Assembly: GCA_002305125.1 (NCBI GenBank)
Contig: DBQG01000033.1
Coordinates: 1,823-13,128 of the forward strand
From: Patescibacteria group bacterium UBA1400
GTDB taxonomy: Bacteria > Patescibacteriota > Microgenomatia > UBA1400
DNA: 11,306 nt
Direction of reading: 5' to 3'
This document shows, piece by piece, positions 1 to 7,141 of this stretch. The notes beneath the pieces are model-generated. The model searched no databases. It worked only from the letters and a program-made list of their open reading frames with translations, and was not told the origin of the DNA. A program made the translations under genes and the position numbers. Each line of letters starts with the position of its first letter. Positions within the stretch are counted from its first letter, which is position 1.

Positions 1-769
1 TTTCTTTTTTTGGTTCTGCATTTACAGCTTTTGCCGCCTCTTCAGGCTGTTTTTTATTCTGCAGTTCAAGCCCTTGAGCTACAGCTTTAGCAAAAGTTTC
101 CACTAAAACTTTTATAGACCTGACGGCATCATCATTTCCGGGAATTACATAATCAACCAAATCAGGGTCGGCGTTACTGTCAACAATAGCAAAAGTTGTG
201 ATTCCTTTTTGTTCAGCCTCATTTAAAGCCGACTGCTCTCTATGAGAGTCAACAATAAACAAAGCATCGGGTTCTTTTTTAAGGCCAATCACTCCGCCAA
301 ACAGCTTCCTTAACCTGTTAATTTCCCTCTGGATTAAAATGTTTTCTTTTTTGGTGTATTTTTTATACTCTCCGGACTTTGTCTTCTCCTCCATGTCTTT
401 AAGCTTATCAATACTCTTTTTAATCTGCGGCCAGTTAGTTACCGTTCCCCCCAGCCAGCGGTAAGTTACGTAAGGAACGCCTATTTTTTCCGCTTCTTCC
501 CTGACAATTGCCTCTGCTTGTCGCTTGGTACCTACAAAAACAATTACTTTGCCTGAAGCTACAAGATCGCGAGCTGCCTGGCAAGCTTCCTCAAGTTTTT
601 TAGCTGTTACTGCCAAATCAAACACATGAATTCCATCCTTACTTTTCCATATATAAGGCTCCATTTTGGGATTCCAACGTTTAGCCTGGTGTCCAAAATG
701 ACACCCAGCCTCAAGCAAAGACTGTAAAGACACAGAAAAACCAGACTCCTGTAAATCAGTTTTTTTCAT
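1..769 (-). CDS. rpsB: 30S ribosomal protein S2, 3' end cut by window edge
   Basis: Structural protein of the small ribosomal subunit, bound at its head-body junction. About 256 codons are visible without a stop; the reading frame leaves the window on the left. S2 hallmarks appear in family order: GCHFGH near residue 23, WNPKMEPYIW near 33, VFVGTKRQA near 77, YRWLGGTVTNW near 103, then PDALFIVDSHRE, the DSNADPD segment and VIPGNDDAVRSI, followed by a charged Lys/Glu/Ala-rich tail. Bacterial S2 is usually 230-260 residues, so little should be missing apart from this tail. The ATG at 769 is chosen because AAAGGAG (774-780) lies 4 nt upstream. The gene has its own promoter and a leader hairpin. 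In many bacteria tsf follows rpsB; it would lie beyond the left edge. Confidence 0.97.
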   Translation of the reverse strand, partial: MKKTDLQESGFSVSLQSLLEAGCHFGHQAKRWNPKMEPYIWKSKDGIHVFDLAVTAKKLEEACQAARDLVASGKVIVFVGTKRQAEAIVREEAEKIGVPYVTYRWLGGTVTNWPQIKKSIDKLKDMEEKTKSGEYKKYTKKENILIQREINRLRKLFGGVIGLKKEPDALFIVDSHREQSALNEAEQKGITTFAIVDSNADPDLVDYVIPGNDDAVRSIKVLVETFAKAVAQGLELQNKKQPEEAAKAVNAEPKKE

Positions 770-786
770 TTTTCTCCTTTTTCCTC

Positions 787-822
787 CACCCAGCCAGAAG
801 CTCTCAGGAGAACAACTGGGTG
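787..822 (-). promoter_or_regulatory. Leader hairpin of rpsB, candidate S2 autoregulatory site
   Basis: In the transcript CACCCAG (822-816) pairs perfectly with CTGGGTG (793-787), closing a 22-nt loop that itself holds a small CTC/GAG stem (808-810 with 801-803). The hairpin lies between the predicted rpsB promoter and its Shine-Dalgarno sequence, ending 6 nt before it. There is no U-tract after it, so it is not an intrinsic terminator. Ribosomal protein operons, including rpsB in enterobacteria, are often repressed by their own product binding such a leader. The stem is seen; the regulatory role is inference. Confidence 0.45.
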
Positions 823-849
823 TGCGTATTTAAAATTTTTAATATCTTT

Positions 850-878
850 ATTGTAACATAAAAAACCAACAGCAACAA
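850..878 (-). promoter_or_regulatory. Promoter of rpsB (extended -10)
   Basis: Read on the minus strand, TACAAT (855-850) forms a 5/6 match to the -10 box and is preceded by TGT, the extended -10 signature. TTGTTG (878-873) sits 17 nt upstream as a weaker -35 box. Transcription would begin near 843, giving a leader of about 74 nt that contains the hairpin at 787-822. It lies in the only gap between rpsB and the preceding gene. Confidence 0.6.
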
Positions 879-905
879 TAATTTACGATACGTTTTTGAA
901 TTAGT

Positions 906-2249
906 TTAAGAACTAAGTTTTGCCATCAAAGAAGGAAAGGTAACAGAATTAAATAATTGATATTTACTATCAGCTGGATTTTCTCCCTGCCAATACCTCC
1001 TATTAGGATCAACAAGTTTTGCCCTTGCTATATAATTATCAGCTGTCATGGCAGCTAAAGCTCTTTCAAAAAAATCTCTCCTCCAACTACCTCCGTCCAT
1101 ATTGCCCGGTATTTCATGATAGTTTACTTCCCTACCTGCCCAAGCAAATTCCTGAGGAGAAGAAAGCCATTCAATTCCACTCATGGGATAGTCAAAAATT
1201 GCGCTATTAGGTTTTAAAATTTGGGCCATTTTTGATCTATCCATAGTGGCAAGCTGTGTTTCCGGACCCTTATCCTCCAGTGCACCCAAAAAGGCCACCA
1301 ATCCTAAATGAAAACCTTTAGAAGCTTGGTCAATCCACCAACGCCAACTGGTCCCATATTTTTCTTCAAGCTCTGCAACTCCAATACCATTAACCTCTTT
1401 TACTTTCCCTCTCATAATTAAAGAACAGATGTCAATTCCTCCAGGAGCACCAGCATAAAGACTAGCATTACCAACAATGTGATCAACTTCCTCTTTTGTT
1501 AAAGATGCTAAAACCATCTCATCAAAAACAGTAAAGTTTATACATGCTCCCAATTCAGGAGAAAAGAAAAAACCACCGCTTTCAAGAATAATGGTTTTAT
1601 CTTCACCATCCTTACCACATAAGTTTTCTCTGACCGCTTTTTCCATCAAATCAGCACCACCACCAACTTTAGTTATTATTTTCCCTTTAGGATGTTGAGG
1701 GGTAGCTGGTAACCGATAACGAGCATCACAAGTATAAACTAAACCTACCCTGCCGGCACGGGCCAATAAACTATCAGCAGTTAAAATGGCATTATCAAGT
1801 TTTTGAGGTGTTAACTTGAAGCCTGATTCTGTTTCCTCAAGTGTTCCTTGAGCAAAAACTAAGCGACCTTTTCCAGCCTGGGGGATTATTTCCATGGCTT
1901 TTTCAAAGGAAATAAGACCAGCTGGATATGCTTGATTCTCTTCTCCTCTAGAAGCTGTAAAGTAAATAAGAGAGTCGTCTGCTAAAGCTTCTACTGCAAA
2001 CAAGGCTCTTACAATTCTTTCTACCTTGTTTACAGCTGAAGTTCCAATAAGTCTTAATGAATCAGCAGTACTTTCTAAGCGACCACTTCCCCGCTGCCAC
2101 TCCGGCAAAGTATGTCCTTGTTCCAATTTGGGGAATAAATCAGCAATCTGTGGATACTCATAAATGAATTGAAAATATTCTTCTACCGCCCCCCAAGGAT
2201 TAGGTCCCCATTCACCACCTATCTGACGATATTCAGGCCCTGATGACAT
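906..2249 (-). CDS. Unidentified 447-aa protein, possible distant Maf-like region
   Basis: I do not recognise this protein as a whole. No signal peptide or membrane helix is visible; it looks soluble and cytosolic, with many Trp and Gly residues (for example WRWWID near 305). Residues about 168-290 loosely recall Maf/HAM1-type nucleotide pyrophosphatases: a hydrophobic strand ending in an Asp (VYTCDARY, D175), GKIITK near 189, and a later FDEMVLASLTKEEVDHIV followed by AGAPGGIDI, which resembles the Maf pattern of an Leu-Ser/Thr-Glu-Glu-Ile helix followed by an Ala-Gly-Gly turn. This is a weak, by-eye resemblance and the Maf N-terminal SxSPRR motif is absent. The ATG at 2249 has no Shine-Dalgarno and lies 17 nt inside tmk, so translation is probably coupled to tmk. 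It is the last gene before the rpsB promoter. Confidence 0.75.
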   Translation of the reverse strand: MSSGPEYRQIGGEWGPNPWGAVEEYFQFIYEYPQIADLFPKLEQGHTLPEWQRGSGRLESTADSLRLIGTSAVNKVERIVRALFAVEALADDSLIYFTASRGEENQAYPAGLISFEKAMEIIPQAGKGRLVFAQGTLEETESGFKLTPQKLDNAILTADSLLARAGRVGLVYTCDARYRLPATPQHPKGKIITKVGGGADLMEKAVRENLCGKDGEDKTIILESGGFFFSPELGACINFTVFDEMVLASLTKEEVDHIVGNASLYAGAPGGIDICSLIMRGKVKEVNGIGVAELEEKYGTSWRWWIDQASKGFHLGLVAFLGALEDKGPETQLATMDRSKMAQILKPNSAIFDYPMSGIEWLSSPQEFAWAGREVNYHEIPGNMDGGSWRRDFFERALAAMTADNYIARAKLVDPNRRYWQGENPADSKYQLFNSVTFPSLMAKLSS

Positions 2250-2931
2250 ATTTATTTTTTATCTTTTTTATAACTTCTTTATGAATTTCCTGCTTAGTTT
2301 TAAGGTTACCTTTTTTATCAAGGCAGTCTATCTTTATCCAGTGATTATATCGTTTGACCAGCCTTAAGTAAACCCTCTCTACCCTCTGTAAATAACTTAA
2401 GTTTTCTTCATGAAGGTCAAGTTTGCTTTTGTTACCAATATATTTTCTCTTTCCCTTTCCCAAAACCAATCTTTGTCCCAAATCAGCCGGAACAGAAAGA
2501 TAAATAAGTTTATCCTCCCAGGGACAACCATAAACTTCCTGTTCCAATTTTCTAATCCAGTTGATGATTTTATCCTGATCCTTTTTACTCTTAAACTTGC
2601 CTGCCATAAAAGCCAGGGAAGAAGAAGTATAGCGGTTGGCAAGCAGGATTTTGCCCTGGTTTAAAGCTTTTTCCATTTTTTCTTTGGCTTGCCACCTGTC
2701 ACCGGCATAAGTTAAAGATGCCAAGTAGGGATTAGTTTCCTTAAGACTGCCAAACTCACCCTTTAAGTATTTGGCTACTGTTTGTCCAAAAAAGGTCTTG
2801 TAATACTGGGGAAAATCAACTGTTTCTACTTTAATCTTTTTTTGCTTAAAATAATCCACCAGAAGTTTTAACTGGGTGGTTTTTCCGGACCCATCAAGGC
2901 CATCTATAACTATAAACCTGCCTTTTTTCAT
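2233..2931 (-). CDS. tmk: Thymidylate kinase (dTMP kinase)
   Basis: Phosphorylates dTMP to dTDP with ATP, the step after ThyA in dTTP synthesis. The 232-residue product has the P-loop GLDGSGKTT (residues 11-19), the dTMP-binding DFPQY segment (39-43), NRYTSSSLAF (99-108), corresponding to the family's DRYxxSxxA motif with Asn for the usual Asp, and a basic LID-like stretch ending LDLHE (171-175). The frame stays open upstream to 2970, but the ATG at 2931 is preferred: its ATGA overlaps the stop of the HAD gene by 4 nt, and the protein then begins a few residues before the first beta strand, as is normal. There is no clear Shine-Dalgarno, consistent with coupled translation. The NRY variant and length recall archaeal/eukaryotic-like dTMP kinases more than the E. 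coli type. Confidence 0.92.
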   Translation of the reverse strand: MKKGRFIVIDGLDGSGKTTQLKLLVDYFKQKKIKVETVDFPQYYKTFFGQTVAKYLKGEFGSLKETNPYLASLTYAGDRWQAKEKMEKALNQGKILLANRYTSSSLAFMAGKFKSKKDQDKIINWIRKLEQEVYGCPWEDKLIYLSVPADLGQRLVLGKGKRKYIGNKSKLDLHEENLSYLQRVERVYLRLVKRYNHWIKIDCLDKKGNLKTKQEIHKEVIKKIKNKYVIRA

Positions 2932-3596
2932 AAAAATAATTCTACCACATTTAAAGGCGAAGGAAAGCAAAGATCGGCCTCTTGACTCTCTCCCCTAACC
3001 AAGCAGGTTCTTATACCTAAACTTTTAGGAGGAAGAATGTCTTTTGTTACAGAATCACCTATATATAAAACCTTGGAGGCAGGAACTTTTGTCTGTTTTA
3101 GCATAATTTGAAAAATTTTTATATCAGGCTTAAAAATATTGTAATCAAAAGAAGAAAGTATAAAAGAAAAAGTTGTCTGATCAATACCAAGGCTTGTAAG
3201 TTTTCTGATTAAAGTTTTTTTATCATTATTAGACATTATCCCCTGTTTTAAAGATATTTTTTTTAACTCCCTGTTTAATCTTGCTGCCTTTGGCATCAGA
3301 TTTTCAAGATCAAGCCGACTATAAACCTTCAAGCTATTAAATTCAGGAGGGTCAATGCCAAATGACCTTAAAGTAACACTAAAACCATTTAAACTTTTAT
3401 GTCTTTGCCAAAACCTTTGCTTTGCTTCAGCCAAAGACATTCCCCAAACTTCCTGTAAACCTTTAAAAAAAAGTTTTTGAAACTGGTTTTCATATTTTTT
3501 AGCCTTTTTAAAATCATAAAAAGTGCCATCTACATCCCAAACTAAATATTTGATATCTTTTAACCAGCTAATTTTTTTATTTTTTAGATTCTGCAT
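2928..3596 (-). CDS. HAD-superfamily hydrolase (phosphatase), subfamily I-like
   Basis: Probable soluble phosphatase; substrate unknown. All four HAD motifs are present, numbered from the ATG at 3596: motif I DVDGT with nucleophile D21 and acid/base D23, motif II SNN (122-124), motif III Lys in FKPD (K156) and motif IV YIGDSVTKD (D181, D186). Between motifs I and II, residues about 30-110 are helical and Lys-rich, fitting a type C1 cap as in phosphoglycolate phosphatase or YjjG-like 5'-nucleotidases. Sitting directly before tmk with an ATGA overlap, a nucleotidase role is conceivable but unproven. Start choice is uncertain: an ATG at 3626 and a GTG at 3629 are in frame, the former just after AAAAGGTG, but would add a hydrophobic stretch encoded inside the kinase gene. 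The preferred start overlaps the kinase gene by 20 nt. Confidence 0.85.
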   Translation of the reverse strand: MQNLKNKKISWLKDIKYLVWDVDGTFYDFKKAKKYENQFQKLFFKGLQEVWGMSLAEAKQRFWQRHKSLNGFSVTLRSFGIDPPEFNSLKVYSRLDLENLMPKAARLNRELKKISLKQGIMSNNDKKTLIRKLTSLGIDQTTFSFILSSFDYNIFKPDIKIFQIMLKQTKVPASKVLYIGDSVTKDILPPKSLGIRTCLVRGESQEADLCFPSPLNVVELFL

Positions 3597-4167
3597 TGTT
3601 GTTAATAAAAAAAACAAAAGGCGCATCACCTTTTTTGGGCCAATTAACCTCGCCCTTTTTAATCTTTTCCTGATAATATAAAATTGCTTTTAGTCCTGGT
3701 TCATACAAATTATCTTTTTTTCTCAAAGCTTCTCTTGCTTTTACTCTTTTTAAAATAATGTCCATATCTGTTTGCACAAACACAAGACCCAAATTGCCGG
3801 CAACTTTTTTAGATAATCTAGTTGCCCAATTTTTTCTTCTTGTATTTAAAAAAGTAGCATCAAGCACAACTTTCTTCCCTTTTAAAACATATTTATTAGT
3901 TTTTTGCCAAAGTTTTTGGTAAACCTTGGCAAATCCTTTTTTATCCATCCTATCAAAGGAAAATAAGTTATCATAATCAAAACCTAAGTCATAAGGCATA
4001 ACCTCGTGCCACCTAACTCCGTCCGAAGACAGATAAACAGCGCCTAAAAACTGAGCCAGCTTTTTAGCAATAAAGCTTTTTCCGGAACCAACCATGCCAC
4101 ACATCATCACAACCTGAAGGCTTTTTAAAATTTTTAGTTCTTTAGAAGTAAAAAACCGTTCTAACAT
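3577..4167 (-). CDS. P-loop kinase, COG0645 / AAA_33 type
   Basis: A 196-residue predicted small-molecule kinase of unknown substrate. It has a Walker A GMVGSGKS (24-31), an SSDGVRW segment typical of the strand-2 SDxxR motif in this family, VVLDATFLNTRRK (the family's VVLDATFL signature), and a lid-like RVKAREALRKKDN followed by an alpha-helical GLKAILYYQEKI. This pattern matches COG0645, which in many bacteria is the C-terminal half of a protein whose N-terminal half is COG2187. Here the COG2187-like gene lies just upstream, 37 nt away, in the same order as the fused domains. The ATG at 4167 has no good Shine-Dalgarno; a nearby upstream ATG is out of frame. The 3' end overlaps the HAD gene. 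Zeta-toxin-like or gluconate-kinase-like activity is less likely given the VVLDATFL signature. Confidence 0.85.
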   Translation of the reverse strand: MLERFFTSKELKILKSLQVVMMCGMVGSGKSFIAKKLAQFLGAVYLSSDGVRWHEVMPYDLGFDYDNLFSFDRMDKKGFAKVYQKLWQKTNKYVLKGKKVVLDATFLNTRRKNWATRLSKKVAGNLGLVFVQTDMDIILKRVKAREALRKKDNLYEPGLKAILYYQEKIKKGEVNWPKKGDAPFVFFINNNAESKK

Positions 4168-4204
4168 CTTTTTTGATCATATAATAAGTTACTAAAAAAC
4201 AAAA

Positions 4205-5341
4205 CTAAGAAAAAAATATAACTTCTCCCGTACTACTATCCCTTACCCTCTCCTTATCCCACTCAAGTTCAGGAGCTAAATCAAAAGCTTTGTGCAAATA
4301 TTTTTCGGCCATATTTAAATATTTTTTAGCATCATTAAGTCTGTCAGAATTTTCTCCTGCCTCAAGCAAAGCCACTTTAGCTTCAACCCAGGCTCTATAG
4401 TTTAAATAAAACCAGAAAAGGGGTTGCTTAAGCAAGGAACCGTTAGCGTCTGCCAATTTGTTGTCGTACTCTTCTGCCACTATTTTTAGCCAAGAATTAA
4501 ACTCTTGAGTTCTTTCAAAATCAAAATTAAGCAAAAAGTAAGCAATTTCTGAACGAAGATCTCCGCAACTCCAGTCGTCCCTGAAAGCAATAGCATCAAG
4601 AAAGTAAACCTCTCCGGCCCTACCTATACTGCCGTCAGAAACAAAACAGTTGGTAAGCTTTGTATCTCCATGAGCATTTTTAACCATTCCTAATTCAATT
4701 GCCCTGGTAAAATCACCAACCCTTTCATCTAAAAATTCTCTTTCCCTTTCCCTTAATAACTCCACTTGAATTTGTAAAGCTACAGCTTCCCCCTCTCCAT
4801 TAAAAAGCCCTCCTCCTTCTATTAAATGTAAAATTAAACCCAAATCAGGCTCCATTACCCTAGCTTTAAAATGGTTAGCCTCTCCCCTTTGACTCGCATC
4901 TTCAGTAACTTCAAGACTACGATGATAGTCAATTATCATCCCTACAGCTGTTTGTACTGTCTCAGCTGAAAGATCACCTCTTTTAAGCACTTTATCCATT
5001 CGTTGCTTGTCCGGAAATCTAACCATTTTTAGGGCGCAATCAGGTCCTGTTTCTTCAGCATAAACATTACAAATACCTTGATAGGGATCAATGGAGTTTC
5101 CTCTATTGATACCATGGGTGTTATCACCCTTTTGCATCTCACCCAACAAAGCATTAAACCGAGCAGTATAAGCTTTTAAACCTATTAAAGGATGGTTGTG
5201 ATTACTTAAAACTTTAAAAACATTTCTGGGCTCATCTCTAAAGAAAAGGTGACTAACAGAAGTTTGAATCACTTCTTCTACTCCAGTAAGTGTTTCCGGA
5301 CATAAATTTGGCAATACTTTTAGTTCTAATCTTTCTGCCAT
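4205..5341 (-). CDS. APH-fold phosphotransferase, COG2187 type
   Basis: A 378-residue protein with an aminoglycoside-phosphotransferase/protein-kinase-like fold. The catalytic loop is AHGDTKLTN (H224, D226, N231), followed by the metal-binding FLDAIAF (D249) and CGDLRSEIAYFLLNFDF (260-275). In COG2187 the equivalents are an HGDxxxxN loop, then FDCIEF and VGDVAADLAFL. Upstream, ALKMVRFPDKQRMDKVL with RGDLSAETV (about 103-129) also matches that family. Its physiological substrate is unknown, and the resemblance to APH is not evidence of antibiotic resistance. The adjacent COG0645-like kinase is the usual fusion partner. The ATG at 5341 follows directly on a hairpin and six U residues; the only Shine-Dalgarno-like bases (AAGGCAGG) lie in that hairpin's 3' arm. 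The C-terminal 100 residues are helical and rich in Leu, Glu and Lys. Confidence 0.85.
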   Translation of the reverse strand: MAERLELKVLPNLCPETLTGVEEVIQTSVSHLFFRDEPRNVFKVLSNHNHPLIGLKAYTARFNALLGEMQKGDNTHGINRGNSIDPYQGICNVYAEETGPDCALKMVRFPDKQRMDKVLKRGDLSAETVQTAVGMIIDYHRSLEVTEDASQRGEANHFKARVMEPDLGLILHLIEGGGLFNGEGEAVALQIQVELLREREREFLDERVGDFTRAIELGMVKNAHGDTKLTNCFVSDGSIGRAGEVYFLDAIAFRDDWSCGDLRSEIAYFLLNFDFERTQEFNSWLKIVAEEYDNKLADANGSLLKQPLFWFYLNYRAWVEAKVALLEAGENSDRLNDAKKYLNMAEKYLHKAFDLAPELEWDKERVRDSSTGEVIFFS

Positions 5342-5365
5342 AAAAAACCTGCCTTAAAAGGCAGG
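5342..5365 (-). terminator. Hairpin plus U6 directly before the COG2187-type gene
   Basis: The transcript has CCTGCCTT (5365-5358) and AAGGCAGG (5355-5348), complementary over 8 bp around two bases (in practice 7 bp with a 4-nt loop), followed at once by six T (5347-5342) and then the ATG of the next gene. This is a textbook intrinsic terminator shape for dcd, yet its 3' arm is also the only candidate ribosome binding site for the downstream gene. It may act as a partial terminator (attenuator) or hide the Shine-Dalgarno. The structure is seen; the function is inferred. Confidence 0.65.
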
Positions 5366-5384
5366 AATAGTATTTTTTTCATTT

Positions 5385-5969
5385 TTATTTCTTCAGCTCA
5401 AACTCCTGAGAAAGCCGGCTGACTACCGGTCCATCCTGATGAACATACTTAGCGCTCTTTTTTTTGTAATAAGGAACCTGAGCTTTGTTGGTTAACTCTT
5501 CAAACGTCAAAGAACAAATCCTGGTGCCGGGATACAAAGCCACGGCCATTTTACCCAAATTACCCAGCTCTAAAACCACCTTACCTTGCCAGCCGGGATC
5601 AAATACAGAAGCTGTGGAATGTACCACAATGCCCAGCCTGCCAATACTACTCCTACCCTCAAGTCTGGCTAAAAGATCATCTGCCAGAGTTAAACTCTCT
5701 ATAGTGGAAGCCAGGACAAACTCCTGAGGTTGAATAATAAAAGCCTTACCATCTTCTATATTAATCTGCCTGGTTAACTCATCCAAAACATTTTTATCAG
5801 CCGGGTCTATGTAAGGAACCTGGGCGTGATTATAAATCCTAAAAGCACTGCTTAACCTTAAATCTAAAGAACAGGAACCAAGTTGTGAGGTAAGATCAAG
5901 TTCAGGTTCAACTTTAATCCTACCGCTTTTCAGGGCTTTTTTAATATCAATATCTGCAAGTACAGTCAT
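5385..5969 (-). CDS. dcd: dCTP deaminase
   Basis: Deaminates dCTP to dUTP, feeding dUMP for thymidylate synthase. From the ATG at 5969 the protein is 194 residues, close to E. coli Dcd (193). It begins with the typical DIDIKKALKSGRIKVEP region, continues through LGSCSLDLRL (30-39), the EGRSSIGRLG motif (104-113) with R106, S107, S108 and R111, and HSTASVFDPGWQG leading to VVLELGN with the catalytic Glu at 134. The C-terminal YKKKSAKY and QDGPVVSRL segments match the nucleotide-binding tail of the E. coli type, suggesting a deaminase-only enzyme rather than the bifunctional deaminase/dUTPase, though this cannot be settled by eye. A TTG at 5990 is in frame but the ATG fits the family N-terminus. 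It lies 49 nt after metK with no terminator between, so it should share the riboswitch-controlled transcript. Confidence 0.95.
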   Translation of the reverse strand: MTVLADIDIKKALKSGRIKVEPELDLTSQLGSCSLDLRLSSAFRIYNHAQVPYIDPADKNVLDELTRQINIEDGKAFIIQPQEFVLASTIESLTLADDLLARLEGRSSIGRLGIVVHSTASVFDPGWQGKVVLELGNLGKMAVALYPGTRICSLTFEELTNKAQVPYYKKKSAKYVHQDGPVVSRLSQEFELKK

Positions 5970-6018
5970 AAGTCTTTCTAATTTAAACAAAATTCACTTG
6001 CTTAATGCAATAACCAAA

Positions 6019-7128
6019 TTAAGCTACAATCTCTTCCCAAGGCAGACCTTCTTTGCCAAAATGACCATAGGCTGCTGTCTGCTGATAAATCGGCTGTCTT
6101 AAGTTTAATTGTTTTAAAATATTGGGCACTGACAGATCTAAAAGGTTAAAGGCAAAGTCCTGAATATATTTAATAGACTTTTTCTCGGTTCCAAAAGCAT
6201 CAACACCCCTATTCAAAGGATTGGGTTGACCAATTACATAAGCCACCTTAACCTCTACTCTGTCCGCCAACCCAGCGGCCACAATGTTTTTGGCCAAAAA
6301 CCGACAAGCATAAGCACCGGACCTGTCAACTTTAGTCAAATCTTTACCGCTAAAACAGCCACCGCCATGCCTGCCCATACCCCCATAAGTATCAACAATA
6401 ATCTTCCTGCCCGTCTCACCTGTGTCAGATGCCGGCCCGCCGATATGCCATGTCCAACCACCGTTAACAATCAAATCATCTTCATCAATCTTAAACTTAA
6501 ACTCTTCCAAAACCGGAACAACTACCTGTTGATACAAATCTTTTTTAAGCCTGCCGTTTTCAAATCCTTCTTGATGGGCTACGGCCAAAACCATATGCTC
6601 CACTGAGACCGGCATTCCCTTCTCATATTTTAAAGTCACTTCACTTTTACCATCCGGACGCAGATAAGGAATAATACCCTTTTCCCTTACTTCATCAATT
6701 CTTTGCGCCAGACGATGGGAAATCATAATCGGAGCCGGCATTAACTGAGGCGTTTCCTTACAAGCATAACCAAACATCATCCCCTGATCTCCGGCTCCAC
6801 CCTCATCCACACCCTGAGCAATGTCAGGAGACTGTTTATGAATATAAACATCAATGGGAGTATCCTGCCAATGAAAGTTAAATTTGGGATCGTTAAAACC
6901 CAATCTTTTAATTACCTTTCTGGCAATCTGTTCAAAATCAAGATCAGCCTTAGTGGTCACTTCTCCGGCCATCACAAAGCGGTTTTTGGTAGCCAAATTT
7001 TCAGATGCTACTCTGGATCCCGGATCCTGACGGTAAGCTTCATCTAAAACTGCATCAGAAACCTGATCACATATCTTATCAGGATGACCGGAGCAAACTG
7101 ATTCTGAAGTAAAATATTTGTAATTCAT
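6019..7128 (-). CDS. metK: S-adenosylmethionine synthetase (methionine adenosyltransferase)
   Basis: Makes SAM from methionine and ATP in the cytosol. The 369-residue product shows the three-domain MetK signature: GHPDK (14-18), GAGDQGMMFGYA (111-122), DTYGG (246-250) and GRHGGGCFSGKD (252-263), where the last is the P-loop-like motif, with Cys in place of the usual Ala. The segment normally reading NPTGRF is here NGGWTW (222-227). E. coli MetK has 384 residues, so length is near normal. The ATG at 7128 is preceded by AAGGAG (7140-7135) at 6 nt. It is the first gene of the block behind a SAM-I riboswitch, so expression should fall as SAM rises. The dcd gene follows 49 nt downstream. Confidence 0.97.
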   Translation of the reverse strand: MNYKYFTSESVCSGHPDKICDQVSDAVLDEAYRQDPGSRVASENLATKNRFVMAGEVTTKADLDFEQIARKVIKRLGFNDPKFNFHWQDTPIDVYIHKQSPDIAQGVDEGGAGDQGMMFGYACKETPQLMPAPIMISHRLAQRIDEVREKGIIPYLRPDGKSEVTLKYEKGMPVSVEHMVLAVAHQEGFENGRLKKDLYQQVVVPVLEEFKFKIDEDDLIVNGGWTWHIGGPASDTGETGRKIIVDTYGGMGRHGGGCFSGKDLTKVDRSGAYACRFLAKNIVAAGLADRVEVKVAYVIGQPNPLNRGVDAFGTEKKSIKYIQDFAFNLLDLSVPNILKQLNLRQPIYQQTAAYGHFGKEGLPWEEIVA

Positions 7129-7134
7129 TAAAAA

Positions 7135-7140
7135 CTCCTT
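7135..7140 (-). promoter_or_regulatory. Shine-Dalgarno of metK
   Basis: AAGGAG with a 6-nt spacer to ATG at 7128 fixes the metK start. It is one of only three strong ribosome binding sites in the window, the others being those of rpsB (774-780) and thyA (9467-9473). Confidence 0.85.
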
Positions 7141-7141
7141 G

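Noticed and set aside
901..916. TTAGTT / AACTAA hairpin at the end of the 447-aa gene as a terminator
   Set aside because: It is AT-rich, includes the stop codon region and is followed on the minus strand by A-rich sequence, not a U-tract.
2932..2970. N-terminal extension of thymidylate kinase from 2970
   Set aside because: It would add 13 residues not typical for the family and lengthen the overlap with the HAD gene; the ATG at 2931 forms a classic 4-nt ATGA overlap.
4205..5341. Aminoglycoside resistance gene
   Set aside because: The HGDxxxxN loop is shared by the whole APH-fold superfamily; the flanking motifs match COG2187, and the housekeeping context gives no sign of a resistance cassette.
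5970..5990. TTG start at 5990 for dCTP deaminase
   Set aside because: The ATG at 5969 gives the family's usual N-terminus and length, and no ribosome site supports the TTG.
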